64,000 bases of DNA from Stenopsyche tienmushanensis (GCA_008973525.1 WACJ01000040.1:1302001-1366000); one strand, 5' to 3'; counted from the first letter of the stretch, positions 44,440 to 56,436 are shown. Program-made: numbers and translations. Notes: generated by a model not told the origin, from the letters alone.

Positions 44440-44700
44440 TTTCCATTGACCATTCTACTTAACATGGACCAACACTGATTGATCGCGAGACGCTCATTCA
44501 TCATATCAGCGGTCCGAAAAGCGGACCGATTGAACATACAAGCGACTTCGTTTTCTTTTAAGGCTTTTTGCGGCATATTATATGATCTGTACGATCACGG
44601 AAGCAACGTAGCGTCTAGACAAGTTCTATAATAGTATTTTTATACAACAGTAACCGCCATCTATACGGTAGGTCGGGTACTTTTGGGACTAACATTGTAC
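44440..44700 (+). mobile_element. hAT-2 deletion derivative, copy A
   Basis: It begins within the consensus (GACCATTCTACTTAACATGG). It jumps from AACACTGATTGA directly to TCGCGAGACGCTCATTC, the same deletion as at 57465. It continues through CGGTCCGAAAAGCGGACCG, CGGAAGCAACGTAGCGTCTA and GGTCGGGTACTTTTGGGACT. Confidence 0.75.
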
Positions 44701-44704
44701 ATTT

Positions 44705-45690
44705 TTTTTTATTTTGTAAGTATTTTGAAGTACAAGATGTATGGATCATATTCAAATATTAAAAATAGAAATTGATTATTAAAAGTGATATTTAAATCCA
44801 TCTAAGGAGGGAATTATCATGGAGAGTGTCTTAAAAACCAATCGCAAATTTAGAAATTTCAATCCAAATATAAAAGAAATTCTACGAGGCTATTGACAAT
44901 AAATTTTCGGAAGCCCACTTTGATAATAGAATTATCAATGTGAAATGATGGATGATAAAATGACACAAATAAATTAAATTAAAATGCAACTGTGCATGAT
45001 ATTGCCAAAGCTTTAACAGCATAACTACATACAATCTGTGGTCACCCCAAATAATTGTATACGATCTGCCATTGCGTTGAAAATGAGGGTTACCAACACA
45101 CGAAGACAAATGAGTGGTACTCAATCAACGGATGATTCCTTTCAAAGGCATCATCTACTATTTTAAATAAAAATACAGCCAAATGGCGTCCTTATTTGGA
45201 AAACATTCTATCGAATTGCAACTGTGATCAGCTCATATTGTCCAAATGCGATTTTTAATGTGTGATTTATCGCGACTGCAATGAAATGCGCATAATTTTT
45301 TGAGGATTTGATTTGTCTGCATTTTAATGCTAATGTTGAGAAGATGATTTTTTCTTGCATCGGAGCAGCGAATGCAATTAAGAACGATTCGCAAATGGCC
45401 AGGTGATTCGCAAATGGTACCAAACCATGGATCGTTGCATATCCAATGGAGCATTAACGATTGTTACCATCTGCAACAATGGCCGGGGGCTATAGAATAT
45501 CTATTATTTTAAATGTGCATTCTAATACAAATTTACAATGCAATTATCTATGCACTTCTGGGCAAAATCATCGGGCTTATTAATGGAACGTAAAAAATCG
45601 CGACAAAGTTATCTAGTTGGAAAATTGTGTTTTTTGCATTTAATGATTCAGATGTTGTTATATTCGTCTTCTAATGGATATTATTTTATT
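44705..45690. other. Unique spacer, nothing recognised
   Basis: No repeat family and no supported gene. Confidence 0.35.
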
Positions 45691-45699
45691 TTTGAACTT

Positions 45700-45830
45700 G
45701 ACTGATATTGTGCGCTATCAAGTGTTTATTTATTGATATACAAGCTTTATACACGCTGCGCGGTCCTGAGAGATAAGTGGGTTTGTGTGGACGATAAGTG
45801 GCGGACATGCAAATATGGCATCTACGTTTA
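45700..45830 (-). repeat. Unclassified interspersed repeat, copy 2
   Basis: TATACACGCTGCGCGGTCC, GATAAGTGGGTTTGTGTGGA and GATAAGTGGCGGACATGC are the inverse of GTCCGCCACTTATC...GTCGCAGCGCGTATGAAAC at 53980-54045. Confidence 0.55.
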
Positions 45831-45849
45831 AATCATTTTAATATTAATT

Positions 45850-46010
45850 CACCACTCAAAGGGTTTTTTTATACAAATTTATTAGTGGTATATAAAATAA
45901 AAATGAAGTGTCTTATTTTTCTACATAATTTCCTTCATTAATCCATTGGATAGGAAGATTCTTGATCCCGTCACTGAAGAAAAAAGGCGAGAAGTAACAT
46001 CTACTGTTGC
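45850..46010 (-). pseudogene. mariner transposase C-terminal scrap
   Basis: On the minus strand the frame reads SDGIKNLPIQWINEGNYVEK followed by a stop at 45925-45927. The word G-N-Y-V-E-K-stop after a W-x-x-C/I-N segment is the usual C-terminus of mariner transposases. The remaining coding part is absent. The stretch to its right (46040-46215) has a TTGATTTCATACACGACAGA-type frame and ends in the Tigger-like CGGATAATCGAGAGT, so at least two elements abut here. Confidence 0.7.
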
Positions 46011-46287
46011 GCAGCATAATTTAGTGATTTACTACTCTAAGTAAAACCCAAGTGTTTGATTGGGGCCAAAATTTTCATGTAGTCGAAGAAACAATCTGAA
46101 ATGCTGAAAAAGTAATACGGTATTTCAGGACTCGAAAACAATTGCATTGATTGATTTCATACACGACAGACAGAAGATGAATGCCATGAATGAACTGCCA
46201 GCTACTGCAGCCCGGATAATCGAGAGTCTACTATATTTCAATTGCCTTGAATATGAAATGATTTAGTTGACTTATTTTTTTCTTATA

Positions 46288-47092
46288 CACTCAAACCTTT
46301 TTTTGTGCGGTAGATACGTTCCGCGGAAAATCGCATAAAAATAAATCGCACAAAAAAAACTATTCCTTACATAGAAAAAGTGAAGATGCGTTCCATGGAT
46401 TTTAAAAACCGCATAATTTTGAAACAGATATATAAAATGTATACAAAATCGCACAAAAAAAGTTAATAAAAAATCTGGAAAACAATAAGGCAATTAAAAA
46501 ATAATATTTTTGGTAACATTTAAATGACGTCTTGCATCATTGGTAAAATTTTAAGGACGTCTGACATCTGGCATCTCAAATGCCAGACATCCACTAGAGA
46601 AATACTAATTATTTTATTTACAAACTATCATCGCTGTATGATAATTTTCTTTGTGATTTTCGATATGACTCAAAATCGCTCTCTTCTTTGGAAGAAATAG
46701 TATACCAAGTGTCAATGTCATAATTGTTCTGTGTAGATTTTCTCTTTCCAACAATATGATTTATAATTAGTAAATATGTCACTGTACTCCCTAACTAAAA
46801 AAAAAATCACAAAATGGCGACTGTTTAAAAAAATTCAGTCAAGTCATTTTTTTGCCTTATTTTGTTTCAGTTTTATTTTAATAGTTAGTAAAAGTGGAAA
46901 CAGTGGAATGATGCAAAAAAAAGTCCCAAATTAATATATTTTTTTCATATTTCGGTTAGTGTTGATAATTTATTTCTTATTTTATCCAAAATATCTCAAT
47001 ACGTACTCTTTATGAAATTTAAAAAAAAATGTTTTAAAAAAACCGCATAACTTTGAAATCGCACAAAAAAAACACGAAAAGATGTTTGAGTG
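46288..47092. mobile_element. Pogo-1 MITE, long form, uninterrupted
   Basis: CACTCAAACC at the left after TA and GATGTTTGAGTG at the right before TA. The arms carry GTGCGGTAGATACGTTCCGC and AACTTTGAAATCGCACAAAA. The 805-bp length and the middle (GGACGTCTGACATCTGGCAT, TAGAGAAATACTAATTATTT) match the 39.8-kb copy. It provides the intact target of the nested hAT-2 there. Confidence 0.88.
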
Positions 47093-47094
47093 TA

Positions 47095-48244
47095 CATACT
47101 ACATTACCTACGCATTTATTAACATCACGTATTTGAATATGCTGGATATTATCAATTTATCATTAATTGTATGTATTATTTCAATATGTAGTTCCATTAT
47201 TTGTAATGTGGTTTATATATTTTGTAATAACGACTATCGAATGTTGTAAACGATAAGAGTCCTCTCGCTTATGGAAAATCTACCATCGAAGACGGTTTAC
47301 AAGCTTTACGGACACAGTAGCAAACGTGACGATAACAATCGAATGGGTATTCTATAATCTGGTGCAGCAAATTGCATTAAATGCATAATCTGATGAATCA
47401 CGTCCCTCCTCAAATGGCGACGATATCAAACGACACGACCAGAAGTCGATGCAGGATTACATTATATCTGCCCGATTCGTTTAATCCTCGAGCCTACCAA
47501 GGCGTGAAAATATTACATCATTAAGGAAAAATTCCCCAAAGAACAAATTGACCACAAAGCATGTGACCGATGTTCGCTATTTATTTTCTAGCTCGTGTAT
47601 CTAAATTCTCGAGCCGCGTTTTGTTCTAAAATTATGACTAATAAGGCCAATGAAAATATTCTATTTCAAGAGTGTCGACTAATTGACCAAAATATAGTGT
47701 GATGATTCAAATGAAACGATACCGAAATTGATCGAGTCGGTCAGATCGCAGAGTTCAAGACGTTTCGTCTTGCGATTGTGTAATTTCTCGAAGCATTCTC
47801 AGATGCAACGTACATAGTGTAATACTTCGCAATAGGCTCTAATACAATGTGCATTGTAATGCATTTAGAATTTATAATCTCCTCATATCCATTGTATTTG
47901 ATACTATACAAGTCTAGTAATTGCATCATTTTTAATACATACATCATTTAGTATAGCTTAGCGATGTTAAAAGCTCTCGGATCAAATATGCCCAGAAGTG
48001 CCCAGACTATATAAAACGTCCTGGTCCTATTTATTTGACCTCATTCTTTATACTAATTATAAATAATAAGCGAAACATGGGCGTTTCAGTATCAACATTA
48101 TCAATGATGAGAATGGGGTTAGCTAACTATTAAGAAACATTTTTAATTAAAATAAAAATCCCTGCATCCTAATTTTAATCAGAGGGTCAAAAAGTGTTAA
48201 TTGATTTTGTAGTACAATTTCAAATAACGGAATGTTTTGTCATA
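47095..48244. other. Unique spacer, nothing recognised
   Basis: No supported gene or repeat. Confidence 0.35.
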
Positions 48245-48252
48245 GTGCTAAC

Positions 48253-49027
48253 TAGAGAATCCAATCCCGAACCAAAATTTCAATCCCGGGATTTCGGGAT
48301 TGCATTAGACGATCCCGGGATCGGGATTTTCAATAGTTTAAGAAATTACATTGATAAATTTGATCAAAAACTACAAATAGGTCCATTTGTTTATTAAAAA
48401 AAAACAAATTAAAGGAAAAAGTTCAAAAATAGATAAATAAAACACTAAAAATTCAAATATTATTTTGAAAATATGCCCGAAATAACGCCATCAATGTGAC
48501 TAACAAAATTCCTTCTGCTGAAACACGGACTAAAGCTCGCACAATTCCCGATTTCCCAGCAAATTATTTATTTCCGTCGCTGCAGATGAATACTTATATA
48601 CTATAATACTTTGATGTGATTTGTATTTATATTACGGAGGAATACAAAAAATCTGAACCGCGTATCTATTATATTTCATATCGATATTCCCATTATTAGA
48701 GTCGAGGTGTAGTAAATACATCACCGGTTGGGAAAGTTTAATTTAACAATTTGAAAAACATATATGTCACGTATATATGTATACATAGATTAGACAGTTA
48801 TTGCCCCTAGGCGTCGCCTAAGTTCGCCAATTAGTAGTTACGCCATTGTTTCCAAGCGTCCGGATTTCGACGGAAATGTCTCGAATTAGTATCCTTCATC
48901 GTGTTAGTGAGGTGAGCGATTTATGTTAGAAAAAAATTCCAATCCCGAATTTTTCGGGATTACGTTTACTAAACTCGGGATTCATGAGCATCTAAAACTG
49001 TCCGGGATCCCGGGATTGGATTCCCTA
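48253..49027 (+). mobile_element. hAT-3 copy, full length with both TIRs
   Basis: It runs from TAGAGAATCCAATCCCG to CGGGATTGGATTCCCTA and is flanked by the perfect 8-bp duplication GTGCTAAC at 48245-48252 and 49028-49035. At 775 bp it defines the family: left TIR, AT-rich segment, short transposase scar (CATCAATGTGACTAACAAAA), core, palindrome-like CCTAGGCGTCGCCTAAG, right TIR. Confidence 0.95.
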
Positions 49028-49134
49028 GTGCTAACACTGTTATAGCAAATGATTCAACATATGTATCATAGTCCTGCTTTTGCCAACGGTTACTGTTTGA
49101 AGAACATAAACAATACATTTAAAATCGATTCATT

Positions 49135-49320
49135 CACATATTTTAGTCTATAAATTTGGGTTAATGATCTATACAATCGTGCGATGTACGCAAGATATTC
49201 TTTTCGTCTCTGTCTTCCTTTCAGACTCTCCGACCTGCAAGATAATCTCTCCGTATCGTGCATGACACTCACCGTCCCTGTCTGTCTTCGAGCTCATCGT
49301 GTAAAAATGCTGAAGCAGGT
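49135..49320 (+). repeat. Unclassified interspersed repeat, copy 3 (right half)
   Basis: TATAAATTTGGGTTAATGAT, CTATACAATCGTGCGATGTA and CTGTCTGTCTTCGAGCTCAT follow the order of 34018-34140. Confidence 0.55.
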
Positions 49321-49464
49321 TAAGAGACAATATCGGAAATAGGATTATTTCATCACCCATTCAGTTTGCCAGAGTCAGGGTTAAGAAAATACTTTTTATG
49401 TTTGAGATGTTTTTATTAAATTTATCCGGTTCTACTTGTTTTAATATATATTTAATATATGTAT

Positions 49465-49880
49465 GAAGTAACATTTCCTCTTTCATTTTTGCAATGGCGA
49501 CGATTATTCTTTTAATTAGGATTTCTTTTGTGAGTTACGTTGTTGTATAAACTAATTCTTCTACACGACCCTAGACAAAGAAATCCAGCGGTGTCAGATC
49601 GGAATGCCCAAGCAAAGAAATCTTGTGATTTCAAGTCTGGAAACCGTGCGAGCCACGGAATAAGACACGCCCCTTGCCAAGAAATCTAATGGTGTCAGGT
49701 CTGTAGACCGTACAAACCATGGAATATAACACGTTCCCAGGCAAAGAAATCCAATGGCTTCAGATCTGGCGACCATGCAAATCATGGAATAGGGCTGCCA
49801 AAATAATCAATTTGCATGACAAACAAGAAATCCTAATTGAAGAAGAAAGCAACACCTTTGCAACATGATACACATGTTGT
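49465..49880 (-). mobile_element. Mariner-like element with expanded catalytic-motif array
   Basis: Outer blocks CATTTCCTCTTTCATTTTTG (left) and the inverse of GTTGCAAAGGTGTTGC (right), with AATTAGGATTTCTT on both sides in inverse orientation, bracket an array of 64-bp units. On the minus strand it matches the interior of the 16.4-kb element (TTATTTTGGCAGCCCTATTC). Confidence 0.6.
49575..49800 (-). repeat. About 3.5 tandem copies of a 64-bp transposase-derived unit
   Basis: Minus-strand translation gives successive variants VARSEAIGFLCLGTCYIPW, FVRSTDLTPLDFLARG, VSYSVARTVSRLEITRFLCL and RSDTAGFLCLG. Each unit corresponds to the segment with the third catalytic aspartate of a Tc1/mariner-type transposase (R-S-P-D-L-T-P-L-D-F-F). 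The units are diverged, so the expansion is not recent. Confidence 0.75.
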
Positions 49881-49899
49881 GTCATCGGCCATTACAACT

Positions 49900-51440
49900 A
49901 TTTTTGCAAAGGTAGGTAGGTCAAGTTTTCTACAATGAATATTGTATATTAATTTAAACTAAATCGTCAACGATGACGATAAGAAGGCCTTTTTGAAAGA
50001 TTAGATGAAAAGTACATATCAGTTCATAAAAGGAATATACAGGCTATGGCTGAGGAATGCTTCTGGAAGAGAAACAACTACCACAGAGAGACAAAGTACA
50101 AAAAACATTAGCATTTATCGATTAGATAAAGTGTATGATTCTATTTTTCTTATTGTGTAATTTATTAATAGTTGTTGTGTCTGAGTTTTTAAAATTTGCA
50201 ACTACAGTTGAAAGAATATTTAGATATTAGGAAAAAAAATACATTTTGCATGTAAATATGATGTGTTAATGGAAATATGTACCACGCAATTGGTTGATAA
50301 GCACATATCAAGGGTTTCACTCCTCATAAAAATTAAAATTAAAAAATTAAAATTATCGTTTATGTGATAAACCTATCCTATTCATATCATTGGAACAGTG
50401 AATAATTTTAAAAGAGATATCGGGAGGTTCACGTTTTTTATATTCAAATAAGAGTCACTCTATGACAATTTGATAAAACATATCTCAGTCATGTTACGGT
50501 AGGAATCATAGAAATTGAATATTATCGAGTCATACTCGAAGATGATGGAGATCAATTACAAAATTCCACACATGAATAGAACGTTGAACTTCAATCACTC
50601 CATAGGGGTCTTTTTTGACCCTATCACACAACGGATTGAATTCGATTATAATGTTTAACAAAAAGGTCCTAATTTGAGGCGGACACGTGGCAATCAAAGA
50701 ACGAACAAGAAATACGAGGAATTCGACATGTGTTCAAGGTGGAAGCCAAATGGTCATCGATCAACGATTGTTTGGTCACGTGCTTGTGTTTTACATCCGG
50801 TTTCGAATCAGATGAAGGAATCCTTCCGCTCTAAGTGTTTTTCCAAATGTCGTTGGTATCATGTTCAAAACCCATCTCCAGATATCCAGAACCCAAAGCT
50901 ATTTAACAATAGGTTATAAAAACCACAAACTTCATAAAAAATATGCTGTTTTTGCTCATTTTCCGACCAATGGCTATTTTTTCTTCCCTCGTAAATGAAT
51001 GTCAAATCCAGATATTATTATTTAGTAAATCGCTGACAGATTTATTGTTTTTGAAACTATTTTTGCTACACTTCATTCCCTATCTAGTCGATGATACTAG
51101 CTAAGATCTCTTGCAAATGCAAATAATAAAGTGCCATCGCGTATACGATAAATCGATGTTGGCACTTTTCGCAACGATGGTAAATTGGCGTCTGACACTG
51201 AAAGGGTTGAATAAGCGTGATCATTTGGAATTTAATCCCAGCGATGATAGGGATGTTAATTTACATTCTGTCAATGATGCATAGACGCATTCACATCCAA
51301 GTTTAGCATGGAGGAACCTTGGGAGGAGGTACTTATAAATTTATAAATAAAATATAAAAATGAGGAAGAATAGGGACTCCTTGGTCATATTTGAAGGGTG
51401 CAGACATTTTAAATACGATCAATCAGGAGATCTTATTGTA
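49900..51440. other. Unique spacer, nothing recognised
   Basis: An 81-codon frame at 50674-50919 has no recognisable domain. No repeats. Confidence 0.35.
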
Positions 51441-51442
51441 TG

Positions 51443-52066
51443 CAGGATCGTAACAAGGGGGTGGCAAAGCAGGCGCCCGCCATGGGCGCAACTGGGCTTG
51501 GGGCGCAGAATACCGACCCGGTCGAGAGTTGCACATGATTTTTATTTTACTTGATCATTCTACTTCACACGGATCAACACTGATTGACTGAATATATACT
51601 AAGTTGTTTAATCCCTATTTTCTTCGTTAATGCTCAAACATTGAGCCGACCCAGTCGGCATAATCCCACAATAAGATAAAGACAACAATATTTTCGACCG
51701 ATTGTAAAATTAAAACACCCGATCAGTCTTTTTCGGACACCTTCGTTTTGTAATGAAAGTTCGTAATCGTTCTATGTACATGTTTAAGTATGGCGTCCGA
51801 TCGTAAGGCGCTCATTCGTCATGTCAGCGATCTGAAAAGTGGACCGGTTGAACACATTGACCTTGTGGTGACTTCGTCCTCTTTTAAGGCTTTTTGCGAC
51901 ATTTTCTATGATCTATGCGATCAAGGAAGCTCGTTCTCCCCACCCATAAAAACTATATATTTATATATCTCAAATTTAAGTTTTGCACCTTGCTGTGCAC
52001 TTTTTTTGAGCAGATTGGCATGATCCCGAATAGCGGGACCAAAAAACAGCTCGGGTCGGTGAAGAG
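51443..52066 (+). mobile_element. hAT-2 copy joined to the 27.8-kb-type module
   Basis: It starts CAGGATCGTAACAAGGGGGT and follows the consensus, including the ATG frame MASDRKALIRHVSDLKSGPV (51790), to about 51935. It then continues into ATCTCAAATTTAAGTTTTGC and AATAGCGGGACCAAAAAACA, which match 27770-27870. A second hAT-2 left end follows directly. Confidence 0.8.
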
Positions 52067-52605
52067 CAGGGACGTAACTAGAGCGTGACAAAGCGGGCGC
52101 TTGCCACGGGCGCAACTGGGCTTGGGGCGCAAAACATAGGATACCGACCCGGTTGAGAGAGTTGCACGTCGTTTTTATTTTACTTGATCAAGTGTCGACC
52201 CGATTAGTCTTCTTCGGGCGCTCGAAAGAAAGTGTCTCGGTGCTCGTTGTCGTCTCTCACATTCCTTCTCTTGATGTGAAGGATTATCTTGAATTCTTTC
52301 AGACCGTTTTATAACCAGGCGGATGGGATGAGGTGGACGGACGTCGAACAGAAAGAGTGCTTCGATGACCATTATGTTATACACGAGAGAAAGATTTGGC
52401 TGCGGGAAGGACGCCCTCCCGCAACCTAACCGGCAACGGTGCACACACAAGAAGCGATCCTGTCGTTTATACAGATGCTGTTAAAATTAACACATTACGC
52501 CCGAGGGAGACGGAAGATGTCGCTGTTAATCTGATGAATTAAATTGGAAGGGGGGGGGGGGAGGCGCAAGTTAAATACTTGCTACGGACGCTTCATATCA
52601 TCGTT
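52067..52605 (+). mobile_element. hAT-2 copy with unrelated GC-rich insert
   Basis: It starts CAGGGACGTAACTAGAGCGT and keeps GGCGCAACTGGGCTTGGGGC. After GTGTCGACCCGATTAGTCTT it carries about 330 bp not seen in other copies (52220-52540, GC-rich). It then returns to the G-run and the ACTTGCTACGGACGCTTCAT right part. The final CGGCTCTG is not recognisable. The insert has a 91-codon minus-strand frame of unknown nature. Confidence 0.7.
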
Positions 52606-52609
52606 TTCT

Positions 52610-53790
52610 TATGTGGAGGTACATGTTCATCGAAGTCTCACGGTTGGCTTAAAAATATATATATACATTTTGGCACCTCTTCTACGGTCCGATAATGAAC
52701 GAACCGCGTGGACCATTTGATTGCATTCTTGAATTAATCGAAGTAATATGTTATGTTGATGATTTCCTAGTCTTGGAGACATTCGAAGCGACGGATGCCA
52801 AAAAAGGGTAACCAAACCGGAAATCGATTAGGACGCACTTCCTGCACAACGAGCGTAATCCTTCTTTCAATATGACATTTTGTTGGGGACGAAGAAATTA
52901 TTTAATCCAAGACGACGTACATTAAGTATAATTTGCGTCAGCGTTGTGAGAGAGCGATTTGTGGGCAATAAACATGAATTTCACGTTATATAAAAATTAC
53001 ATTGCTACAAAGTAGAACGCAGAAGAGGCGAAAAGGCTCCAAATAATATTTTTTTGATTGTACGAAGGTCTGCTAACCACCTGCTCCATTTAAGGTCCAA
53101 TTTGACCAGCGGAAGTCGAGGCTCGCAAGACATGTGCCGGAGTGTGTGGTATATATCCTTATGCCGAAGGAAAAAATGCCTTTCGAAACGCCACCGAACA
53201 TCTGCCTCGACGGACATAAATATTATCGTATGTAGAATCTTCCCTCCGAAGAGGCCAAATTTAAAAATATCGAGCCTTCCAAAATCATTTATTTTTACAA
53301 CAGTAGTGGATTGCGCCAGCAATCCAAAATAACAGGTTGCAACGCGCCGATAGGTCTTTGAAAGCAGAATTTATTACCATCGCCCTAATGGTACCCAAAT
53401 GATGTATTCATTAGGGGTATATTATATACAATTGCGGGCGGCAAATGTCGTTTTTTAAATTTAAAAAATCATAAACAAATTATTCAAGAAGCACTTAATT
53501 GATTCGATCATAAAATTGCATGAATAAAATTTGCAATTATTAAAATCGCAGGCGTCAAAATATCGCCCGAAGTCGAAACTCTCACTGGGGGAGCTTTTTA
53601 TCGAAAGCTCGCCTAGGGCTTATTACAGGTGGATAGCATAAATTATAATAGCACAACAGTTGTTGCTATAAATTTGTTAAACAAACAACACGTTTAACTG
53701 AGTTTTAATAATGCTGGAATATTAAAAATTATAATAACAAGTTGTTCCTTGAAGGATTAACATAAAGTATACTTAAATGCTGTAATATTA
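52610..53790. other. Unique stretch; GC-richer patch at 53005-53332 open on both strands
   Basis: Both a 92-codon plus frame and a 105-codon minus frame span the patch. Neither contains a motif I can name. It may be a decayed gene or TE fragment. Confidence 0.3.
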
Positions 53791-53796
53791 CATGTA

Positions 53797-54285
53797 CACT
53801 TAGGTTCATTTTATATGCGATTTTGAAGTTATGCGGTTTTCAAAAATAATGAAATCAATCCCTCATGTTTCTATAGAGAACAAAGTTTTTTTATGCGAAC
53901 ACGCATAAAAAAGGTCAGGTTAAATTTGTTTTTTAAAAAAAAGGAATGGTTAAATTTTAGTGCAAAGTTTAATTAAAATTTGTATGTCCGCCACTTATCA
54001 TCTGTACGAATCCACTTACCTGTCGGGACCGTCGCAGCGCGTATGAAACTTGTATTTAAATAATAAAAAACTATCAATAGCACATAATATTCGGTCATTT
54101 CTTTGCGTATACATAAAAATTACACTTGAAATCGATAAAATAAATATTTTTTGCGCATTTTTTGGTACATTCTATAACAATGATTTTAAATTATGCGGTT
54201 TTTAAAAATAACGGAACTTATCCCTTAAGTTTTCTATGTAGTTCAAGTCTTTTTTTATGCGATTTTTTTACATGCGATTTATTAT
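53797..54285. mobile_element. Pogo-1-related MITE interrupted by another repeat
   Basis: The left part (TGCGATTTTGAAGTTATGCG, AAGGAATGGTTAAATTTTAG) and right part (TTTTTTGGTACATTCTATAA, AGTCTTTTTTTATGCGATTT) correspond to the continuous copy at 22738. About 175 bp of the unclassified repeat (53960-54140) sits between them. Confidence 0.6.
53960..54140 (+). repeat. Unclassified interspersed repeat, copy 4 (left half)
   Basis: GTCCGCCACTTATCATCTG, CGCAGCGCGTATGAAACTTG and CTATCAATAGCACATAATAT match 33.9 kb and, inversely, 45.7-45.83 kb. It lies inside a pogo-like MITE, which shows it is mobile. Confidence 0.55.
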
Positions 54286-54299
54286 TTGATCCAGGCTCA

Positions 54300-54840
54300 T
54301 CTATTTAATAATACTAATAAAATACATGTCGTATTTTAACAAGCGCAATATTTTAACACATAATATGCGGGTCATATATTTTAAGTTTTAAATACATTGT
54401 CTGGCACAGGGATTCTTAACGAGGTCCAGGTGAATATAGTATATGTATAGGGCAGTGTGATGAAATTACGTATTTATATAATGTATGTCTGTCTGTTCAC
54501 GCAATGATTATCCATCCACGCTAATATTATAGTTTGTTTTGAATTCTATAAGAATCATTTCACTCTATGATAGAAAAGAAGCACTCGAGTAATCGCAAAA
54601 TGCGATATAGGCAATACAACGACCACCTTTACGTAAGTCACCGACTCACCTGACTAATTGTGCACTGTGAAAATCGAGACTCATCAGACTCGTCATCATT
54701 CTATTGCAAGAAATGCCTGAAACCTGATAATTCAAGCTCACATTACAAATACAAGGGCTAATGTTTCAGAATTCACATTTCATTATCTAGATCGGATGAA
54801 TAACTCAACGCATCACCGACGATATTGTAATTGTAGCATA
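54300..54840. other. Spacer, nothing recognised
   Basis: No supported feature. Confidence 0.4.
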
Positions 54841-54844
54841 GCAT

Positions 54845-55150
54845 TCAGAGCTTTTCCCAACCGGTGATGTATTTACTACACCTCGACTCTAATAATGGGA
54901 ATATCGATATGAAATATAATAGATACGGGGTTCAGAATTTTTGTATTCTTCCGTAATATAACTACGAATAACATCAAAGTATTATAGTATACAAGTATTC
55001 ATCTGCAGCGACGAAAATAAATAATTTGTCGGGAAATCGGGAATTTTGCGAGTTTTAGTTCGTGTCTCAGCAGAAAGGAATTTTATCAGTCACATTGATG
55101 GTGTAATACAAAAATGAGCGCTCACGCGGTCATCAACTCGAACTAGCATT
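54845..55150 (-). mobile_element. hAT-3 fragment with transposase scar
   Basis: ACCGGTGATGTATTTACTAC, GGGAATATCGATATGAAATA and CATCTGCAGCGACG are the inverse core. They are followed by GTGTCTCAGCAGAAAGGAAT and ATGAGCGCTCACGCGGTCAT, which parallel the transposase remnant at 13.9-14.0 kb. Both termini are missing. Confidence 0.75.
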
Positions 55151-55159
55151 ATTAGTAGC

Positions 55160-56020
55160 AAGTATTAGTAGTCGTTTTCAATTCACCAATATGCTTGAAA
55201 AACAATATTAAATTCAAGCTGAATATAAGCAATCGCGAAATCGACAGCCTGCATCCAAAGGGTCAAACAAGCCCCGACCGCAGTTGATCAACACTTTCGG
55301 AAAGGTGCAAATTTTAAACGCGTTATTAGATTTTTTCGTCGAACAAATAACAGGTGCAACCAAAAGCAAAAGGATTGCATCCATTTATTTTCGAACAGCC
55401 GTATATATTTTTCGATCTTGATTGTCGACATGACTGCTCAGTTCGAAGCCGCCGAAACGTATCGAGATGACGAATTTCCGAGATTGTGTGCACAATTATC
55501 GGTAATCATGTAACCCTTTCATCCCGAATAAGTATAATGCTAAATCGAATTAAGGATCGCAATGTCACCCCTGCGGGGGGTGCACATGGCGCGTTTTTTT
55601 GGTGATTTTACGTGGATGGCACGTGACATCCCCCGGGCGATTAGATCGGTCCTGCTGGGCCCACTTTTTGTCCGATCGAACGAGGGTGTCTCGAAATGAG
55701 GTGTTTACAATCAACTGGCTCCGGTTGCCATATGCTCGACATCCATCCAGTACAATGGGGGGCATTCTTTGCAGATTTAATTTCGCCAAGCCGATTATGC
55801 GCGATAATAATGTATGGACTTCGGGACTGAGGCACGTTCGATGCTTTTAATATATATTTTTGTTCATTTATAAAAATATATCTTAACACTTCATTATTAC
55901 TAGCTTGTATTGTTAACGGTATCCAGCAGAGTTATATAGTAAAAATGATAGACAATGCTTCTCGAGAGAGATGGTTATATCAGTCCCTTTTTAAACGAAA
56001 GTATATTAAAGTAAACAATA
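55160..56020. other. Spacer with a GC-richer patch at 55560-55800
   Basis: The patch (GGCACGTGACATCCCCCGGG and neighbours) is open on both strands for about 70-80 codons but shows no domain. A CACGTG site is at about 55620. No gene is supported. Confidence 0.3.
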
Positions 56021-56022
56021 TA

Positions 56023-56350
56023 CCCTCAAATCTTTTTTGTGCGATTTCGAAGTTATGCGTTTCTTTTAAATTTCATAAACAGTACGTATCGAGATATTTT
56101 GGATAAAATAGGAAATTAATCATCAATACAGAAATTATTAATTAGAATGTTACCAAAAATGTTATTTTTTAATTGCCTTATGGTTTTCCTATTTTTTTAT
56201 CAACTTTTTTCATGCGATATATTTTATGTACCTGTTTCAAAGTTATGCGGTTTTTAAAATCCATGGAACGCATCTTCACTTTTTCTATGCAAGTTATGAC
56301 TTTTTTTGTGCGATTTCATTTTGTGCGAACGCATCTACCGCACAAAAAAA
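56023..56350. mobile_element. Pogo-1 MITE, short form
   Basis: CCCTCAAATCTTTTTTGTGC, TTTCGAAGTTATGCG, CATGGAACGCATCTTCACTT and GCATCTACCGCACAAAAAAA occur in family order. The right tip is diverged. Confidence 0.7.
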
Positions 56351-56436
56351 AGTCATCAATGGATATTTTTTGCATATCTCGCCATTAACAATTTGGTCGC
56401 TTTAAAGCTGGTCATATATTTTGTTTTAATTACTTC

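Noticed and set aside
53005..53332. Opposed 92- and 105-codon ORFs
   Set aside because: Mutual openness on both strands with no motif is more easily explained by composition or decay than by a gene.
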